Source: Prevotella melaninogenica
GTDB taxonomy: Bacteria; Bacteroidota; Bacteroidia; Bacteroidales; Bacteroidaceae
Reading direction: 5' to 3'
DNA length: 64,000 nucleotides
Assembly (NCBI RefSeq): GCF_003609775.1
Contig: NZ_AP018049.1
Coordinates: forward strand, 62,001 to 126,000
The position numbers and the translations under genes are program-made. The notes beneath the pieces are model-generated. The model was not told the origin of the DNA. It ran no database searches and worked only from the letters and a program-made list of their open reading frames with translations. Shown here in pieces: positions 1-9,370 of this stretch. The first letter of the stretch is position 1, and the number at the start of each line of letters is the position of its first letter.

Positions 1-2
1 AT

Positions 3-809
3 AAGTCGGGAACCATGAAGTTACAGCCATTCTATGACTTCGCTATGGACGACCTCGGTGATGCTTTCTATGAAAAGCTTTCAGGCGAAAAGGCATTCAC
101 ACTACGTGGTATCGGTTCTTATAAGAATCTTAAGACGACTCAAGCTGGTTTGATGTTTGATGGCGATAGCATAACACATTACACCTCTGGTGAAGCACAG
201 AAGGCTGGTGACTGGATGGGTGTGGCCCTCCCTGAACCAATGTCTGTACGTGAGGTGCATATCCTTCAGGGTCGTAACTCTACTGATGATTGCGACTTCT
301 ATGACCATGCGGCACTTGAATATTCTGTTGACGGCAAGACATGGAATACCATGTTGGGCGATATGAAGAACCAGTATGATATCCTTTGGCAGGGCGATCC
401 GGTGCAAGCACGTTATATCCGTTTGCGTCGTCTTGACTCAGACCGTAAGAACTGGGCTGCTATTCGCTCGTTCGTAGTGGTACCTGCAGGTACTGCTTCA
501 CCTGAGTTTGGAGGTTCTAAGGCTGGAACAAGTGATGTTCTCCTTGCGTTCGACCGTCAGCCTGGTACATCTTTCAAGAATACTGGTGCTGTATCGTTTG
601 AAGTACCAGCGGGTATGACTTCTTACACCTTCATGCTTTCATTGCCAGAGGGTGGCTCTGTTCGTGTTTGCCAGTACGACAAGCGTAACAAACTGAAGGC
701 TGAGTTCACCTCAAATGAGCCACTCTTTACCGTTGATGTTGCTAAGAAAGTAACTCGTATGGAGTTGATTGGTAAGGCAGAAGTGTTCGAGATTATTCCT
801 AAGAAGTAA
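3..809 (+). CDS. C-terminal part of a secreted glycosidase-like protein with discoidin (F5/8 C) domain, 5' truncated
   Basis: The reading frame is open to the window edge (no stop before the ATG at 15), so this is the 3' end of a longer gene. Residues about 40-155 (counted from the ATG) look like an F5/8 type C carbohydrate-binding fold: a Trp-Met-Gly-Val strand, REVHILQGR, LEYSVDGKTW, then the YIRLRRLDSD strand that ends such domains. A second beta-rich segment of about 100 residues follows. In Bacteroidales this tail is typical of GH84 or GH20 hexosaminidases, which suggests a beta-N-acetylglucosaminidase-type enzyme acting on host glycans. The catalytic domain lies outside the window, so the enzyme class is inference. 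It ends before a strong bidirectional terminator. Confidence 0.6.
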   Translation, partial: KSGTMKLQPFYDFAMDDLGDAFYEKLSGEKAFTLRGIGSYKNLKTTQAGLMFDGDSITHYTSGEAQKAGDWMGVALPEPMSVREVHILQGRNSTDDCDFYDHAALEYSVDGKTWNTMLGDMKNQYDILWQGDPVQARYIRLRRLDSDRKNWAAIRSFVVVPAGTASPEFGGSKAGTSDVLLAFDRQPGTSFKNTGAVSFEVPAGMTSYTFMLSLPEGGSVRVCQYDKRNKLKAEFTSNEPLFTVDVAKKVTRMELIGKAEVFEIIPKK

Positions 810-859
810 GGTGTTGAGGAATTAGATTACTGTATGAAGTAATACAAGTATCAAAATAA

Positions 860-905
860 CGAGAGGGTATAAAAGTGGAATTACTTTTTATACCCTCTCG
901 TTTTA
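860..905. terminator. Bidirectional intrinsic terminator
   Basis: A near-perfect inverted repeat (CGAGAGGGTATAAAA with its complement TTTTATACCCTCTCG) is followed by TTTT on the plus strand and by a T-rich tract on the minus strand. It lies between two convergent genes and can serve both. Confidence 0.75.
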
Positions 906-907
906 CG

Positions 908-1252
908 TTATGACTTTTGGTATTTAATTGGCGATATAATATTGATTACCGATATTGTTAATAGTGCGCCACCTTCTATAATCGTAGTAGTGTCTTTACT
1001 GTATAAACCTATTATTATGAAGAGTGCAGACATCACGATATCAAAGATGTTTTGCGTTCTATTACCAGTCAATGCTTTTAAAATGTTCTGTGTCTTACTT
1101 TTCGAACATCCCCAGATACAGAAAACAATCAATATAAGGGTAAAAGCAGATAGTATGTAAATAAAGCTGTCTTGTTGGATATGAGTTATTACCAAGCATA
1201 ATATAATAACCATTCTCATAGCCCAAGGTAAGAAATAGATAGGTTTACTCAT
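908..1252 (-). CDS. Small hypothetical membrane protein
   Basis: I do not recognise the family. The protein is about 114 residues from the ATG at 1252; a longer reading starting at 1300 is possible, but MSKPIYFL is the more natural start. Three or four hydrophobic stretches are visible: one near the N terminus (AMRMVIILCLVITHI), one at IYILSAFTLILIVFCIW, one at IFDIVMSALFIIIGLY and one near the C terminus. A short basic Ser-Lys-rich loop separates the second and third. It resembles small uncharacterised integral membrane proteins of Bacteroidales. It stands alone, convergent with the discoidin gene. The function is unknown. Confidence 0.5.
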   Translation of the reverse strand: MSKPIYFLPWAMRMVIILCLVITHIQQDSFIYILSAFTLILIVFCIWGCSKSKTQNILKALTGNRTQNIFDIVMSALFIIIGLYSKDTTTIIEGGALLTISVINIISPIKYQKS

Positions 1253-1495
1253 ACTTTGAATCTTGTGTTTTATAATTAAAAAGTTATTTGTTCCTTGCAA
1301 AGATAGTTGTTTTCATTTAAAAAGAAAGTAAGTGTGGGTGATAAAAATAGAAAAAACGTTGTAAGATGATGATATAGTAATTCTTATAGCTTTTCAAGCA
1401 TTCACCTCTCTACTTATTTCCAAGGCAAGAACGAAAAGGCATTGACAGACAAGATGAGTTTAAAAGTTGCTTGTTGAAAGACAACAATAAATAGA

Positions 1496-1533
1496 AATAG
1501 GGACAGACGATGGCGTCTGTCCCTATTGTTTTT
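1496..1533. terminator. Intrinsic terminator hairpin
   Basis: A perfect 14-bp stem (AATAGGGACAGACG and its complement) with a 4-nt loop is followed by GTTTTTAAT on the plus strand; the minus-strand exit is also T-rich. It lies downstream of the minus-strand secreted protein at 1587-2132. Confidence 0.7.
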
Positions 1534-1586
1534 AATATGATAGATAAAAGATGTTTCTACTAAGAAAGTAGGCTGTCATGCTTGTT

Positions 1587-2746
<1,160 letters not shown>

Positions 2747-2777
2747 TTTGATAAATCATTAAAATATAGTATTTTTG
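2747..2777 (+). promoter_or_regulatory. Promoter of the frdCAB operon
   Basis: TTTG at 2747-2750, a spacer of exactly 19 bp, then TATTTTTG at 2770-2777 match the Bacteroidetes -33/-7 consensus. Transcription would begin near 2785, giving a leader of about 140 nt that contains a small perfect hairpin (ATACCAA/TTGGTAT, 2799-2816). Confidence 0.8.
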
Positions 2778-2926
2778 CATCGCATTATGCATGTATTCAT
2801 ACCAACATCTTGGTATCTAATTTAATGAACAATAATTACGATAGGGAGGCTTAAGCATAGTCTTCTCTCTATATTTATTTAGGAAAAATAATTCTAACAA
2901 TTTAAATATTTAAAATTAAAACATTT

Positions 2927-3613
2927 ATGTGGTTAATCAATTCATCTATTGGTAGAAAGGTGATTATGTCAGTGACTGGCATGGCCCTGATCCTATTCAT
3001 GACGTTCCACTGCTGTATGAATCTTGTTGCGCTCTTCTCTGGAGAGGCTTATAACATGATTTGTGAGCTGTTGGGTGCCAACTGGTACGCAGTAGCAGCT
3101 ACTGCTGGTCTTGGCGCATTGGCAGTTTGTCACATCGTTTATGCGTTCATCCTTACAGCGCAGAACCGCCGTGCACGTGGTGACAATCGTTATGCTGTTA
3201 CAGAGAAGCCTGCAACGGTAGAGTGGGCAAGCCAAAACATGCTTGTTCTCGGTATTATCGTGCTGCTCGGTCTTGGACTTCACCTCTTCAACTTCTGGTA
3301 CAACATGATGTTTGCAGAGCTTACTCATATCGATGTACCTTTCCATCCAGCTGATGGTTTTGCTTACATTAAGTACACATTCTCTAATCCTGTTTACGTA
3401 GTTCTTTACGTTATTTGGATTATTGCATTGTGGTTCCACCTCTCTCACGGTTTCTGGAGTGCTATGCAGACAGTTGGTATCAACGGTAAGGTATGGTTCA
3501 ACCGTTGGAAGACTATCGGTAACATCTATGTTACATTGTTGATGCTTGGCTTCCTTTTTGTAGTTCTTGCATTTACATTCGGTTGTGCACCAAGCCTTTG
3601 CTGTGCTGCATAA
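2927..3613 (+). CDS. frdC: Fumarate reductase / succinate dehydrogenase cytochrome b subunit
   Basis: A 228-residue integral membrane protein with five hydrophobic helices (about 12-37, 52-78, 105-129, 155-184, 197-221), the topology of single-subunit, dihaem B-type quinol:fumarate reductase anchors such as those of Wolinella and Bacteroides. Histidines suitable as haem ligands sit inside the helices (His28 in MTFHCC, then AVCHIVYA, GLHLF, WFHLSHGFW). It anchors FrdA and FrdB at the cytoplasmic membrane and passes electrons from menaquinol. It is the first gene of the operon; frdA begins 38 nt after its stop. Start chosen at the ATG at 2927. Direction in vivo is probably fumarate reduction in this anaerobe, which is inference. 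Confidence 0.93.
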   Translation: MWLINSSIGRKVIMSVTGMALILFMTFHCCMNLVALFSGEAYNMICELLGANWYAVAATAGLGALAVCHIVYAFILTAQNRRARGDNRYAVTEKPATVEWASQNMLVLGIIVLLGLGLHLFNFWYNMMFAELTHIDVPFHPADGFAYIKYTFSNPVYVVLYVIWIIALWFHLSHGFWSAMQTVGINGKVWFNRWKTIGNIYVTLLMLGFLFVVLAFTFGCAPSLCCAA

Positions 3614-3651
3614 TTAAGTATCTAAGTTGAAAATTTAATTCAAAAACAATC

Positions 3652-5634
3652 ATGACTAAGACATTAAATTCCAGAATACCAGAAGGACCAGTAGCTGAGA
3701 AATGGACCAACTATAAGGCTCATCAGCGTTTGGTTAACCCAAAGAATAAACTGAAACTGGATGTAATCGTTGTTGGTACAGGTCTGGCTGGTGCCAGTGC
3801 TGCCGCTTCTCTCGGTGAGATGGGCTTCAACGTATATAACTTCTGCATCCAAGATTCACCACGTCGTGCACACTCTATCGCTGCACAGGGTGGTATCAAT
3901 GCTGCAAAGAACTATCAGAATGATGGTGACTCAGTTTACCGTCTGTTCTACGATACAGTAAAGGGTGGTGACTATCGTGCTCGTGAAGCAAACGTTTATC
4001 GTCTTGCTGAGGTGTCAAACGACATCATCGACCAGTGCGTTGCACAAGGAGTTCCATTCGCTCGTGAGTATGGTGGTATGCTTGCTAACCGTTCTTTCGG
4101 TGGTGCACAGGTAAGCCGTACTTTCTATGCAAAGGGTCAGACTGGTCAGCAGTTGTTGCTTGGTGCTTACTCTTCATTGAGTGCACAGGTTGCTACAGGT
4201 AAAGTGAAGCTCTATACTCGTTATGAGATGGAGGACGTAGTTATTGTTGATGGTCACGCTCGTGGTATCATTGCTAAGAACCTTGTGACTGGTAAGCTGG
4301 AGCGTTTCACAGCGAATGCTGTTGTTATCGCTACTGGTGGTTATGGTAACGCATACTTCCTTTCAACCAATGCTATGGGTTGTAACTGTACAGCAGCTAT
4401 CCAGTGCTACCGTAAGGGTGCTTATATGGCTAACCCATCTTACGTTCAGATTCACCCAACTTGTATTCCAGTACACGGCGACAAGCAGTCTAAGTTGACC
4501 CTTATGTCAGAGTCTCTGCGTAATGATGGCCGTATCTGGGTTCCTAAGAAGCTTGAGGATGCTAAGGCATTGCAGGCAGGAACAAAGCAAGGATCTGATA
4601 TTCCAGAGGAAGATCGTGACTATTACTTGGAGCGTCGATACCCAGCATTCGGTAACCTTGTACCTCGTGACGTGGCTTCACGTGCTGCTAAGGAGCGTTG
4701 CGACCACGGATTCGGTGTTAACAACACTGGTCTTGCTGTGTTCCTCGACTTCTCTGAGTCAATCAACCGCCTTGGTATCGATACCATTCTGCAGCGTTAT
4801 GGCAACCTCTTCGATATGTATGAGGAGATTACAGACGTTAACCCAGGCGAGCTTGCTAATGAGATTAACGGCGTGAAGTACTACAACCCAATGATGATCT
4901 TCCCTGCTATCCACTACACAATGGGTGGTATCTGGGTTGACTACGAGCTGATGACAACCGTTCCAGGTCTGTTTGCAATTGGTGAGTGTAACTTCTCTGA
5001 CCATGGTGCTAACCGTCTTGGTGCTTCTGCTTTGATGCAGGGTCTTGCTGATGGTTACTTCGTATTGCCATATACTATTCAGAACTATCTCGCTGATCAG
5101 GCACTCTGGGCAAAGGTTCCAACTGACCGTCCTGAGTTTGTTGAGGCTGAGAAGGCTGTTATGGCAGAGACAGATCGCTTGATGGGTATCCAGGGTAAGC
5201 GTTCTGTTGACTCTCTCCACAAAGAGCTTGGACACATCATGTGGGAGTATGTAGGTATGGGTCGTACCAAGGAAGGTCTTGAGGAAGGTCTCAAGCAGTT
5301 GAAGGCTCTCCGCGAGGAGTTCAACTCTAACCTCTTCATTCCTGGTAAGAAGGAAGGCTTGAACATCGAGCTTGATAAGGCTATCCACCTCCGTGACTTC
5401 ATCCTTATGGGTGAACTCGTAGCTTATGATGCATTGCATCGTGAGGAGAGTTGTGGTGGTCACTTCCGTGAGGAGCACCAGACAGAGGAAGGTGAAGCTA
5501 AGCGTGACGACGAGAACTTCTTCTATGTTGGCTGTTGGGAGTATCAGGGTGATGACACCAAGACTCCAGAGCTTATCAAGGAACCTCTCGAGTATGAGGC
5601 AATCAAGGTACAAACACGTAATTATAAAAACTAG
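3652..5634 (+). CDS. frdA: Fumarate reductase / succinate dehydrogenase flavoprotein subunit
   Basis: A 660-residue catalytic subunit that interconverts fumarate and succinate. An FAD-binding dinucleotide fold lies at about 36-52 ([14 protein letters not shown]). The [10 protein letters not shown] segment supplies the histidine (about His74) that carries covalent FAD in this family. The substrate-site signatures follow (QIHPTCIP region, [28 protein letters not shown]). Length and sequence match the long B-type form rather than the 600-residue E. coli form. The stop codon TAG at 5632-5634 lies at the edge of the repeat arm that borders the inserted four-helix-bundle gene, so FrdA is intact. 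frdB is displaced to 6146. Confidence 0.95.
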   Translation: MTKTLNSRIPEGPVAEKWTNYKAHQRLVNPKNKLKLDVIVVGTGLAGASAAASLGEMGFNVYNFCIQDSPRRAHSIAAQGGINAAKNYQNDGDSVYRLFYDTVKGGDYRAREANVYRLAEVSNDIIDQCVAQGVPFAREYGGMLANRSFGGAQVSRTFYAKGQTGQQLLLGAYSSLSAQVATGKVKLYTRYEMEDVVIVDGHARGIIAKNLVTGKLERFTANAVVIATGGYGNAYFLSTNAMGCNCTAAIQCYRKGAYMANPSYVQIHPTCIPVHGDKQSKLTLMSESLRNDGRIWVPKKLEDAKALQAGTKQGSDIPEEDRDYYLERRYPAFGNLVPRDVASRAAKERCDHGFGVNNTGLAVFLDFSESINRLGIDTILQRYGNLFDMYEEITDVNPGELANEINGVKYYNPMMIFPAIHYTMGGIWVDYELMTTVPGLFAIGECNFSDHGANRLGASALMQGLADGYFVLPYTIQNYLADQALWAKVPTDRPEFVEAEKAVMAETDRLMGIQGKRSVDSLHKELGHIMWEYVGMGRTKEGLEEGLKQLKALREEFNSNLFIPGKKEGLNIELDKAIHLRDFILMGELVAYDALHREESCGGHFREEHQTEEGEAKRDDENFFYVGCWEYQGDDTKTPELIKEPLEYEAIKVQTRNYKN

Positions 5635-5670
5635 TTGACGAGTTGACGGGAGGACAAGTTGACAAGTTGT
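5632..5670 (+). repeat. Left arm of inverted repeat bounding the inserted four-helix-bundle gene
   Basis: The stretch from the frdA stop codon reads TAGTTGACGAGTTGACGGGA and continues with AAGTTGACAAGTTG. It is internally repetitive (GTTGAC/AGTTGAC units) and is the approximate reverse complement of 6097-6134, with TAGTTGAC at one end and ACAAGTT at the other. Confidence 0.65.
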
Positions 5671-5744
5671 TAGCTTGTTCTGCCTTAAACATTTTCCATT
5701 AGTATAATACTGACAATATACAAGATGTAATACAAACAAGGTCG

Positions 5745-6098
5745 ATGAATACTCACAAGGATTTGATCGTCTGGCAGAAAGCAATGGAACTTGTCTTAGA
5801 AGTATATAAGGCAACAAAGACATATCCACGGGAAGAACTATTTGGATTAGCTTCCCAAATGCGTAGAGCCGTTGTATCAATTCCCTCGAACATAGCAGAA
5901 GGCTATGGCAGAATCCATACTCGTGAAACTGAGAGATTCCTTAGTATAGCATTAGGTTCTGCGTGTGAGTTAGAAACTCAATTGATTCTATCGAAAGACT
6001 TAGGGTATATCTCGACAGAACTTGCACAGCAACTATGCGATAAGACCCAAGGCATAATTAGGATGCTAACGTCTTTGATTAAGACTCTGAACAAATAA
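5745..6098 (+). CDS. Four-helix-bundle protein of the 23S rRNA intervening-sequence family
   Basis: A 117-residue helical protein with the hallmarks of the TIGR02436/S23 family: [11 protein letters not shown] at the N terminus, [24 protein letters not shown] in the middle, and [14 protein letters not shown] before the last helix. The family was first found encoded in intervening sequences inside 23S rRNA genes and shares a fold with Avd of diversity-generating retroelements. Its biochemical role is unsettled. Here it interrupts the frd operon between frdA and frdB, flanked by inverted repeats, a layout that echoes the rRNA insertions. No reverse transcriptase or variable repeat is nearby, so a retroelement role is not supported. 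Start at the ATG at 5745. Confidence 0.9.
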   Translation: MNTHKDLIVWQKAMELVLEVYKATKTYPREELFGLASQMRRAVVSIPSNIAEGYGRIHTRETERFLSIALGSACELETQLILSKDLGYISTELAQQLCDKTQGIIRMLTSLIKTLNK

Positions 6099-6137
6099 CT
6101 TGTTTACTTCACAACTTGTTTACTTGTCAACTAAAAC
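6097..6137 (+). repeat. Right arm of inverted repeat bounding the inserted four-helix-bundle gene
   Basis: Two direct repeats of AACTTGTTTACTT lead into GTCAACTA. The reverse complement (TAGTTGACAAG...) matches the left arm at 5632-5670 imperfectly over roughly 37 bp. In RNA the two arms could pair and loop out the inserted gene. Confidence 0.65.
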
Positions 6138-6145
6138 ATAACACA

Positions 6146-6904
6146 ATGGCAAGAAATATATCATTCACAATTAAGTATTGGAAGCAGAACGGTCCACAGG
6201 ATCAGGGTCATTTCGATACACATGAGATGAAGAACATCCCAGATGACACCTCATTCCTTGAGATGCTCGATATCCTCAACGAGGAACTTATCGAGGCTGG
6301 TGATGAGCCTTTCGTCTTCGACCACGACTGCCGCGAGGGTATTTGCGGTATGTGTTCACTCTATATCAATGGTACTCCACACGGTAAGACTGAACGCGGT
6401 GCAACAACCTGTCAGCTTTATATGCGCCGTTTCAACGATGGTGATGTTATCACTGTTGAGCCATGGCGTTCAGCTGGTTTCCCAGTTATCAAGGACTGTA
6501 TGGTAGACCGTACAGCTTTCGATAAGATTATTCAGGCTGGTGGTTACACAACAATCCGTACTGGTCAGGCACAGGATGCTAATGCTATTCTTATCTCTAA
6601 GGACAATGCTGACGAGGCAATGGACTGCGCAACATGTATCGGTTGTGGTGCTTGTGTTGCTGCATGTAAGAATGGTTCTGCTATGCTTTTCGTTTCATCT
6701 AAGGTAAGCCAGTTGGCTCTCTTGCCACAGGGTAAGCCTGAGGCTGCTAAGCGTGCTAAGGCAATGGTTGCTAAGATGGACGAGGTTGGCTTCGGTAACT
6801 GTACTAACACACGTGCTTGCGAGGCTGTTTGTCCTAAGAACGAGAAGATTGCTAACATCGCTCGTTTGAACCGTGAGTTCATCAAGGCAAAGTTTGCTGA
6901 TTAA
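6146..6904 (+). CDS. frdB: Fumarate reductase / succinate dehydrogenase iron-sulfur subunit
   Basis: A 252-residue electron-transfer subunit linking FrdA to the haem anchor. An N-terminal plant-type ferredoxin domain holds the [2Fe-2S] cysteines (CREGICGMC and a later Cys at GATTC). The C-terminal domain carries [15 protein letters not shown] for one cubane cluster and [16 protein letters not shown] for the remaining clusters. The ATG at 6146 (MARNISF) is chosen; an upstream in-frame TTG lies inside the repeat arm and is unlikely. It would be co-transcribed with frdCA through the inserted gene, or be driven by an undetected internal promoter. A terminator follows. Confidence 0.95.
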   Translation: MARNISFTIKYWKQNGPQDQGHFDTHEMKNIPDDTSFLEMLDILNEELIEAGDEPFVFDHDCREGICGMCSLYINGTPHGKTERGATTCQLYMRRFNDGDVITVEPWRSAGFPVIKDCMVDRTAFDKIIQAGGYTTIRTGQAQDANAILISKDNADEAMDCATCIGCGACVAACKNGSAMLFVSSKVSQLALLPQGKPEAAKRAKAMVAKMDEVGFGNCTNTRACEAVCPKNEKIANIARLNREFIKAKFAD

Positions 6905-6959
6905 TCATAAGCAACTGGTAGTGGTCCGATAGATTACTACCAAGCTTATTCAGAATATG

Positions 6960-6999
6960 AAATCCCATAGCTCTGTATAGGAGTCATGGGATTTTTTTA
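6960..6999 (+). terminator. Intrinsic terminator of the frd operon
   Basis: Stem AAATCCCAT with ATGGGATTT (further pairing inside) is followed by a run of seven T, about 55 nt after the frdB stop. Confidence 0.85.
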
Positions 7000-7055
7000 T
7001 TTATATTTTCGCTTGAGTTTGTATGAGTTATGGGTAATGTTTATCCCCCTTATTG

Positions 7056-7087
7056 TTTGTCTCAAACGAGAATATTGCTTATATTTG
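7056..7087 (+). promoter_or_regulatory. Promoter of the small lipoprotein gene
   Basis: TTTG at 7056-7059 and TATATTTG at 7080-7087, 20-bp spacer. The start codon at 7128 follows about 33 nt after the predicted transcription start. Confidence 0.65.
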
Positions 7088-7127
7088 CAGTGTTATATTA
7101 TCTATCTGATTGAAAGGAGGTTTATTT

Positions 7128-7442
7128 ATGAGACGGAACTTAATTTTAGGAGTGTTTTCTATCGTTGTTTTATTTTGTACAACGGCTTGTTCAAATACTT
7201 CGTTTGTCGAGAGTAATGCCGTTGCATCTGATGTTTCATATAAGGTAAAACAAATCACAGAATTGTTTAAGAGCTATGGTTGGAAGTTAGATACGACAAT
7301 CAATGAGGCAGAACGAAACCAGTTAATCGAGAATATGGACTATAATAAAGTAAAAGCATTATTAGAAGGAATGAAGAAGAGAAGTGATTCTGAGCCTTCT
7401 GACAGTGTAAAAATGAGGTATTGTAGGCGTTGTATTGATTAG
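7128..7442 (+). CDS. Small putative lipoprotein
   Basis: A 104-residue protein. The N terminus MRRNLILGVFSIVVLFCTTAC is a lipoprotein signal with the acylated Cys at the end of that stretch, so it should be membrane-anchored in the periplasm or on the outer membrane. The mature part is charged and helical (YKVKQITELFKSYGW, then ERNQLIENMDYNKVKALLEGMKK), with CRRC near the C terminus. The start at 7128 is preceded by AAAGGAGG seven bases upstream (7113-7120), a textbook Shine-Dalgarno that is rare in this phylum, where initiation normally ignores it. The family is not recognised. Confidence 0.65.
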   Translation: MRRNLILGVFSIVVLFCTTACSNTSFVESNAVASDVSYKVKQITELFKSYGWKLDTTINEAERNQLIENMDYNKVKALLEGMKKRSDSEPSDSVKMRYCRRCID

Positions 7443-7919
7443 CTTTTCAATGGTATATAACGTATCAAGACGATGAGAATATAGCTCTGAAGCACCATAG
7501 TTTATGCTCTAAAATACTTGAATATACCTATTTCTCAGTTTGCTTGAATGGCCTTATTACGAATTATTTTCATGAAGAAAAATATTTATTTTCATGAAAA
7601 TAAATATTTCTACTCGTGAAAATAAATATTTTTCTTCATGAAAATAATTCGTAGAAGTACTTGTTTTATTGCAGGAAAGGTAATGTAAAGCATAGTAGTA
7701 GAGGGTTATTATTACCTATAAAGAGGATGACTTTAGTCGAAAAATAGTTTTTTTTAAGACATAGTAAGATTGGAATAAAGTTTGAAGAGTAACATGATTT
7801 ATTTTGTTTTACCTTCATACCTTTTTATTCTTTACCTCTTAAAACTCTATTTTATCTCGTTTTTTTTTACTACTTTTGTACACAAAAGACGTGAAGTTAA
7901 TTAAAACCTACGAATATCA
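7443..7919. other. Intergenic region with R2 element and kinase-gene promoter
   Basis: This 477-bp gap has no plausible gene. It holds the R2 palindrome (7559-7652) and, near the end, a TACTTTTG -7 box at 7871-7878 that probably drives the kinase-like gene at 7920; no good -33 TTTG is visible. Confidence 0.55.
7559..7652. repeat. R2 family: 92-bp palindromic TTCATGAA element (copy 1)
   Basis: The core element runs CGAATTATT to AATAATTCG. CATG/CGTG dyad centres fall at 7571, 7593, 7615 and 7637, exactly 22 bp apart. The outer 36 bp on each side (7559-7594 and 7617-7652) are perfect reverse complements, so the whole element can fold as one long hairpin. Other copies of the same 92-bp length lie at 29761 and 49468. 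Confidence 0.88.
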
Positions 7920-9116
7920 ATGAGTGAGAACAAACTTTCCACTAACGAACAGGCACCGACAGCTGATGCACCTGTAAAGGCCAGTTATACTGAATACAAG
8001 GTGATTCCATCGCAGGGACATTGTATGATTGTAAAGTGTCGCAAGGGCGACCAGACAGTCGTATTGAAGACTCTAAAGGAAGAATACCGTGAGCGTGTGT
8101 TGCTTCGTAATGCATTGAAGCGTGAGTTTAAGCAGTGTCAGCGACTCAACCATTTGGGTATTGTACGCTATCAAGGGCTGGTAGAAGTTGATGGTTACGG
8201 ACTTTGTATTGAGGAAGAGTATGTTGAAGGACGCACTTTGCAGGCTTATCTCAAGGAAAATCATACTGACGATGAGAAGATTGCTATCATCAATCAGATT
8301 GCCGATGCATTGCGTTATGCTCATCAGCAGGGTACTACTCATCGAAATCTGAAGCCTTCCAACGTGCTTATTACAAAGCAGGGTGATTATGTAAAGCTCA
8401 TTGATTTCAGTGTTCTTTCACCTGAAGATGTTAAGCCTACAGCTGATACAACTCGCTTTATGGCACCAGAGTTGAAAGACCAGACAATGGCAGCAGATGG
8501 TACAGCTGATATCTATTCGCTCGGTACTATTATGAAGGTGATGGGGCTGACATTAGCTTACAGTGAGGTTATCAAGCGTTGCTGTGCTTTCAAGCGTAGC
8601 GATCGTTATAGCAATATTGATGAGCTCTTTGCTGATTTGAACCATGAAGGCTCTTCGTTCAGTATGCCAAAGATTGGTAAAGGCACTGTTGTCTTAGGCT
8701 TGATAATTGCAGTTGTTATTGGAGTTGGTGCATTGCTTTATAACTATGGCGGTGCATTGGTTGACCAAGTAGGGAAGATAGATGTGTCATCTATGTTTAG
8801 CTCTGATGCTGAAACAGCTCCAGAAGACACTATAAAGGTTAATGTAGCAGAGCAGGCTGATAGTCTTTCTACTGAAGCAGAGGCTCCTGCTACTGGTAAG
8901 CTTGCCTTTATGAATAAGATGAAGCCAGCCCTTTATAAGGACCTTGATGATATTTTCGAGCAGAACTCTGCAGATAGAGCACAGTTGACGAAGGCTATCA
9001 AAACTTACTATCGTGGTCTGATTCATGCTAACGACACACTCGATAATGAGCAGCGTGCTGAGGTAGATCGCGTATTTGGCGATTATGTAAAGCAGAAGAA
9101 GGCAGCATTAAACTAA
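7920..9116 (+). CDS. Ser/Thr kinase-fold membrane protein, probable pseudokinase
   Basis: A 398-residue protein with an N-terminal protein-kinase-like fold (about 25-235), a single transmembrane helix (about 255-275) and a C-terminal extracytoplasmic region. The VVLK lysine (Lys50), a LNHLGIVRY alpha-C region, an FMAPE motif and a DIYSLG segment are recognisable. The catalytic loop reads HRNLKPSN: the base Asp of HRD is Asn143 (codon AAT at 8346-8348). The metal-binding motif is DFS rather than DFG (162-164), and the glycine-rich loop is not recognisable. These changes argue for a signalling pseudokinase or a very weak kinase. The C-terminal part is acidic then basic, with no PASTA repeats. 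No phosphatase or substrate gene adjoins it. Confidence 0.8.
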   Translation: MSENKLSTNEQAPTADAPVKASYTEYKVIPSQGHCMIVKCRKGDQTVVLKTLKEEYRERVLLRNALKREFKQCQRLNHLGIVRYQGLVEVDGYGLCIEEEYVEGRTLQAYLKENHTDDEKIAIINQIADALRYAHQQGTTHRNLKPSNVLITKQGDYVKLIDFSVLSPEDVKPTADTTRFMAPELKDQTMAADGTADIYSLGTIMKVMGLTLAYSEVIKRCCAFKRSDRYSNIDELFADLNHEGSSFSMPKIGKGTVVLGLIIAVVIGVGALLYNYGGALVDQVGKIDVSSMFSSDAETAPEDTIKVNVAEQADSLSTEAEAPATGKLAFMNKMKPALYKDLDDIFEQNSADRAQLTKAIKTYYRGLIHANDTLDNEQRAEVDRVFGDYVKQKKAALN

Positions 9117-9370
9117 TAAAATCCAGACACAACAGAGGTAAGGGTTAAGTCACGTTGATGTGATGTTTGCTCTATTCGGAAGATGTGTTTATAGAAGGCA
9201 GGGGCAGAGGCTGTGCTTTCTTTCAGAACCTTGAGAGGGCGTGAGAGGAAGACAGTGTCTGCCCTTGTTAGCTTTCGTATATAGGTATGTGCTCTATTGT
9301 CGACAAATGAATGATAATTACTGCAGCTATTATTTATGAATAGTTGTAGGATATATAATAAATAAAAGGA

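Noticed and set aside
4759-5880. Long open frame antisense to frdA
   Set aside because: It mirrors the codon pattern of frdA and has an implausible Leu/Thr/Val-rich composition.
5745-6098. Accessory protein of a diversity-generating retroelement
   Set aside because: No reverse transcriptase or template/variable repeat pair lies nearby; the IVS-type reading is simpler.
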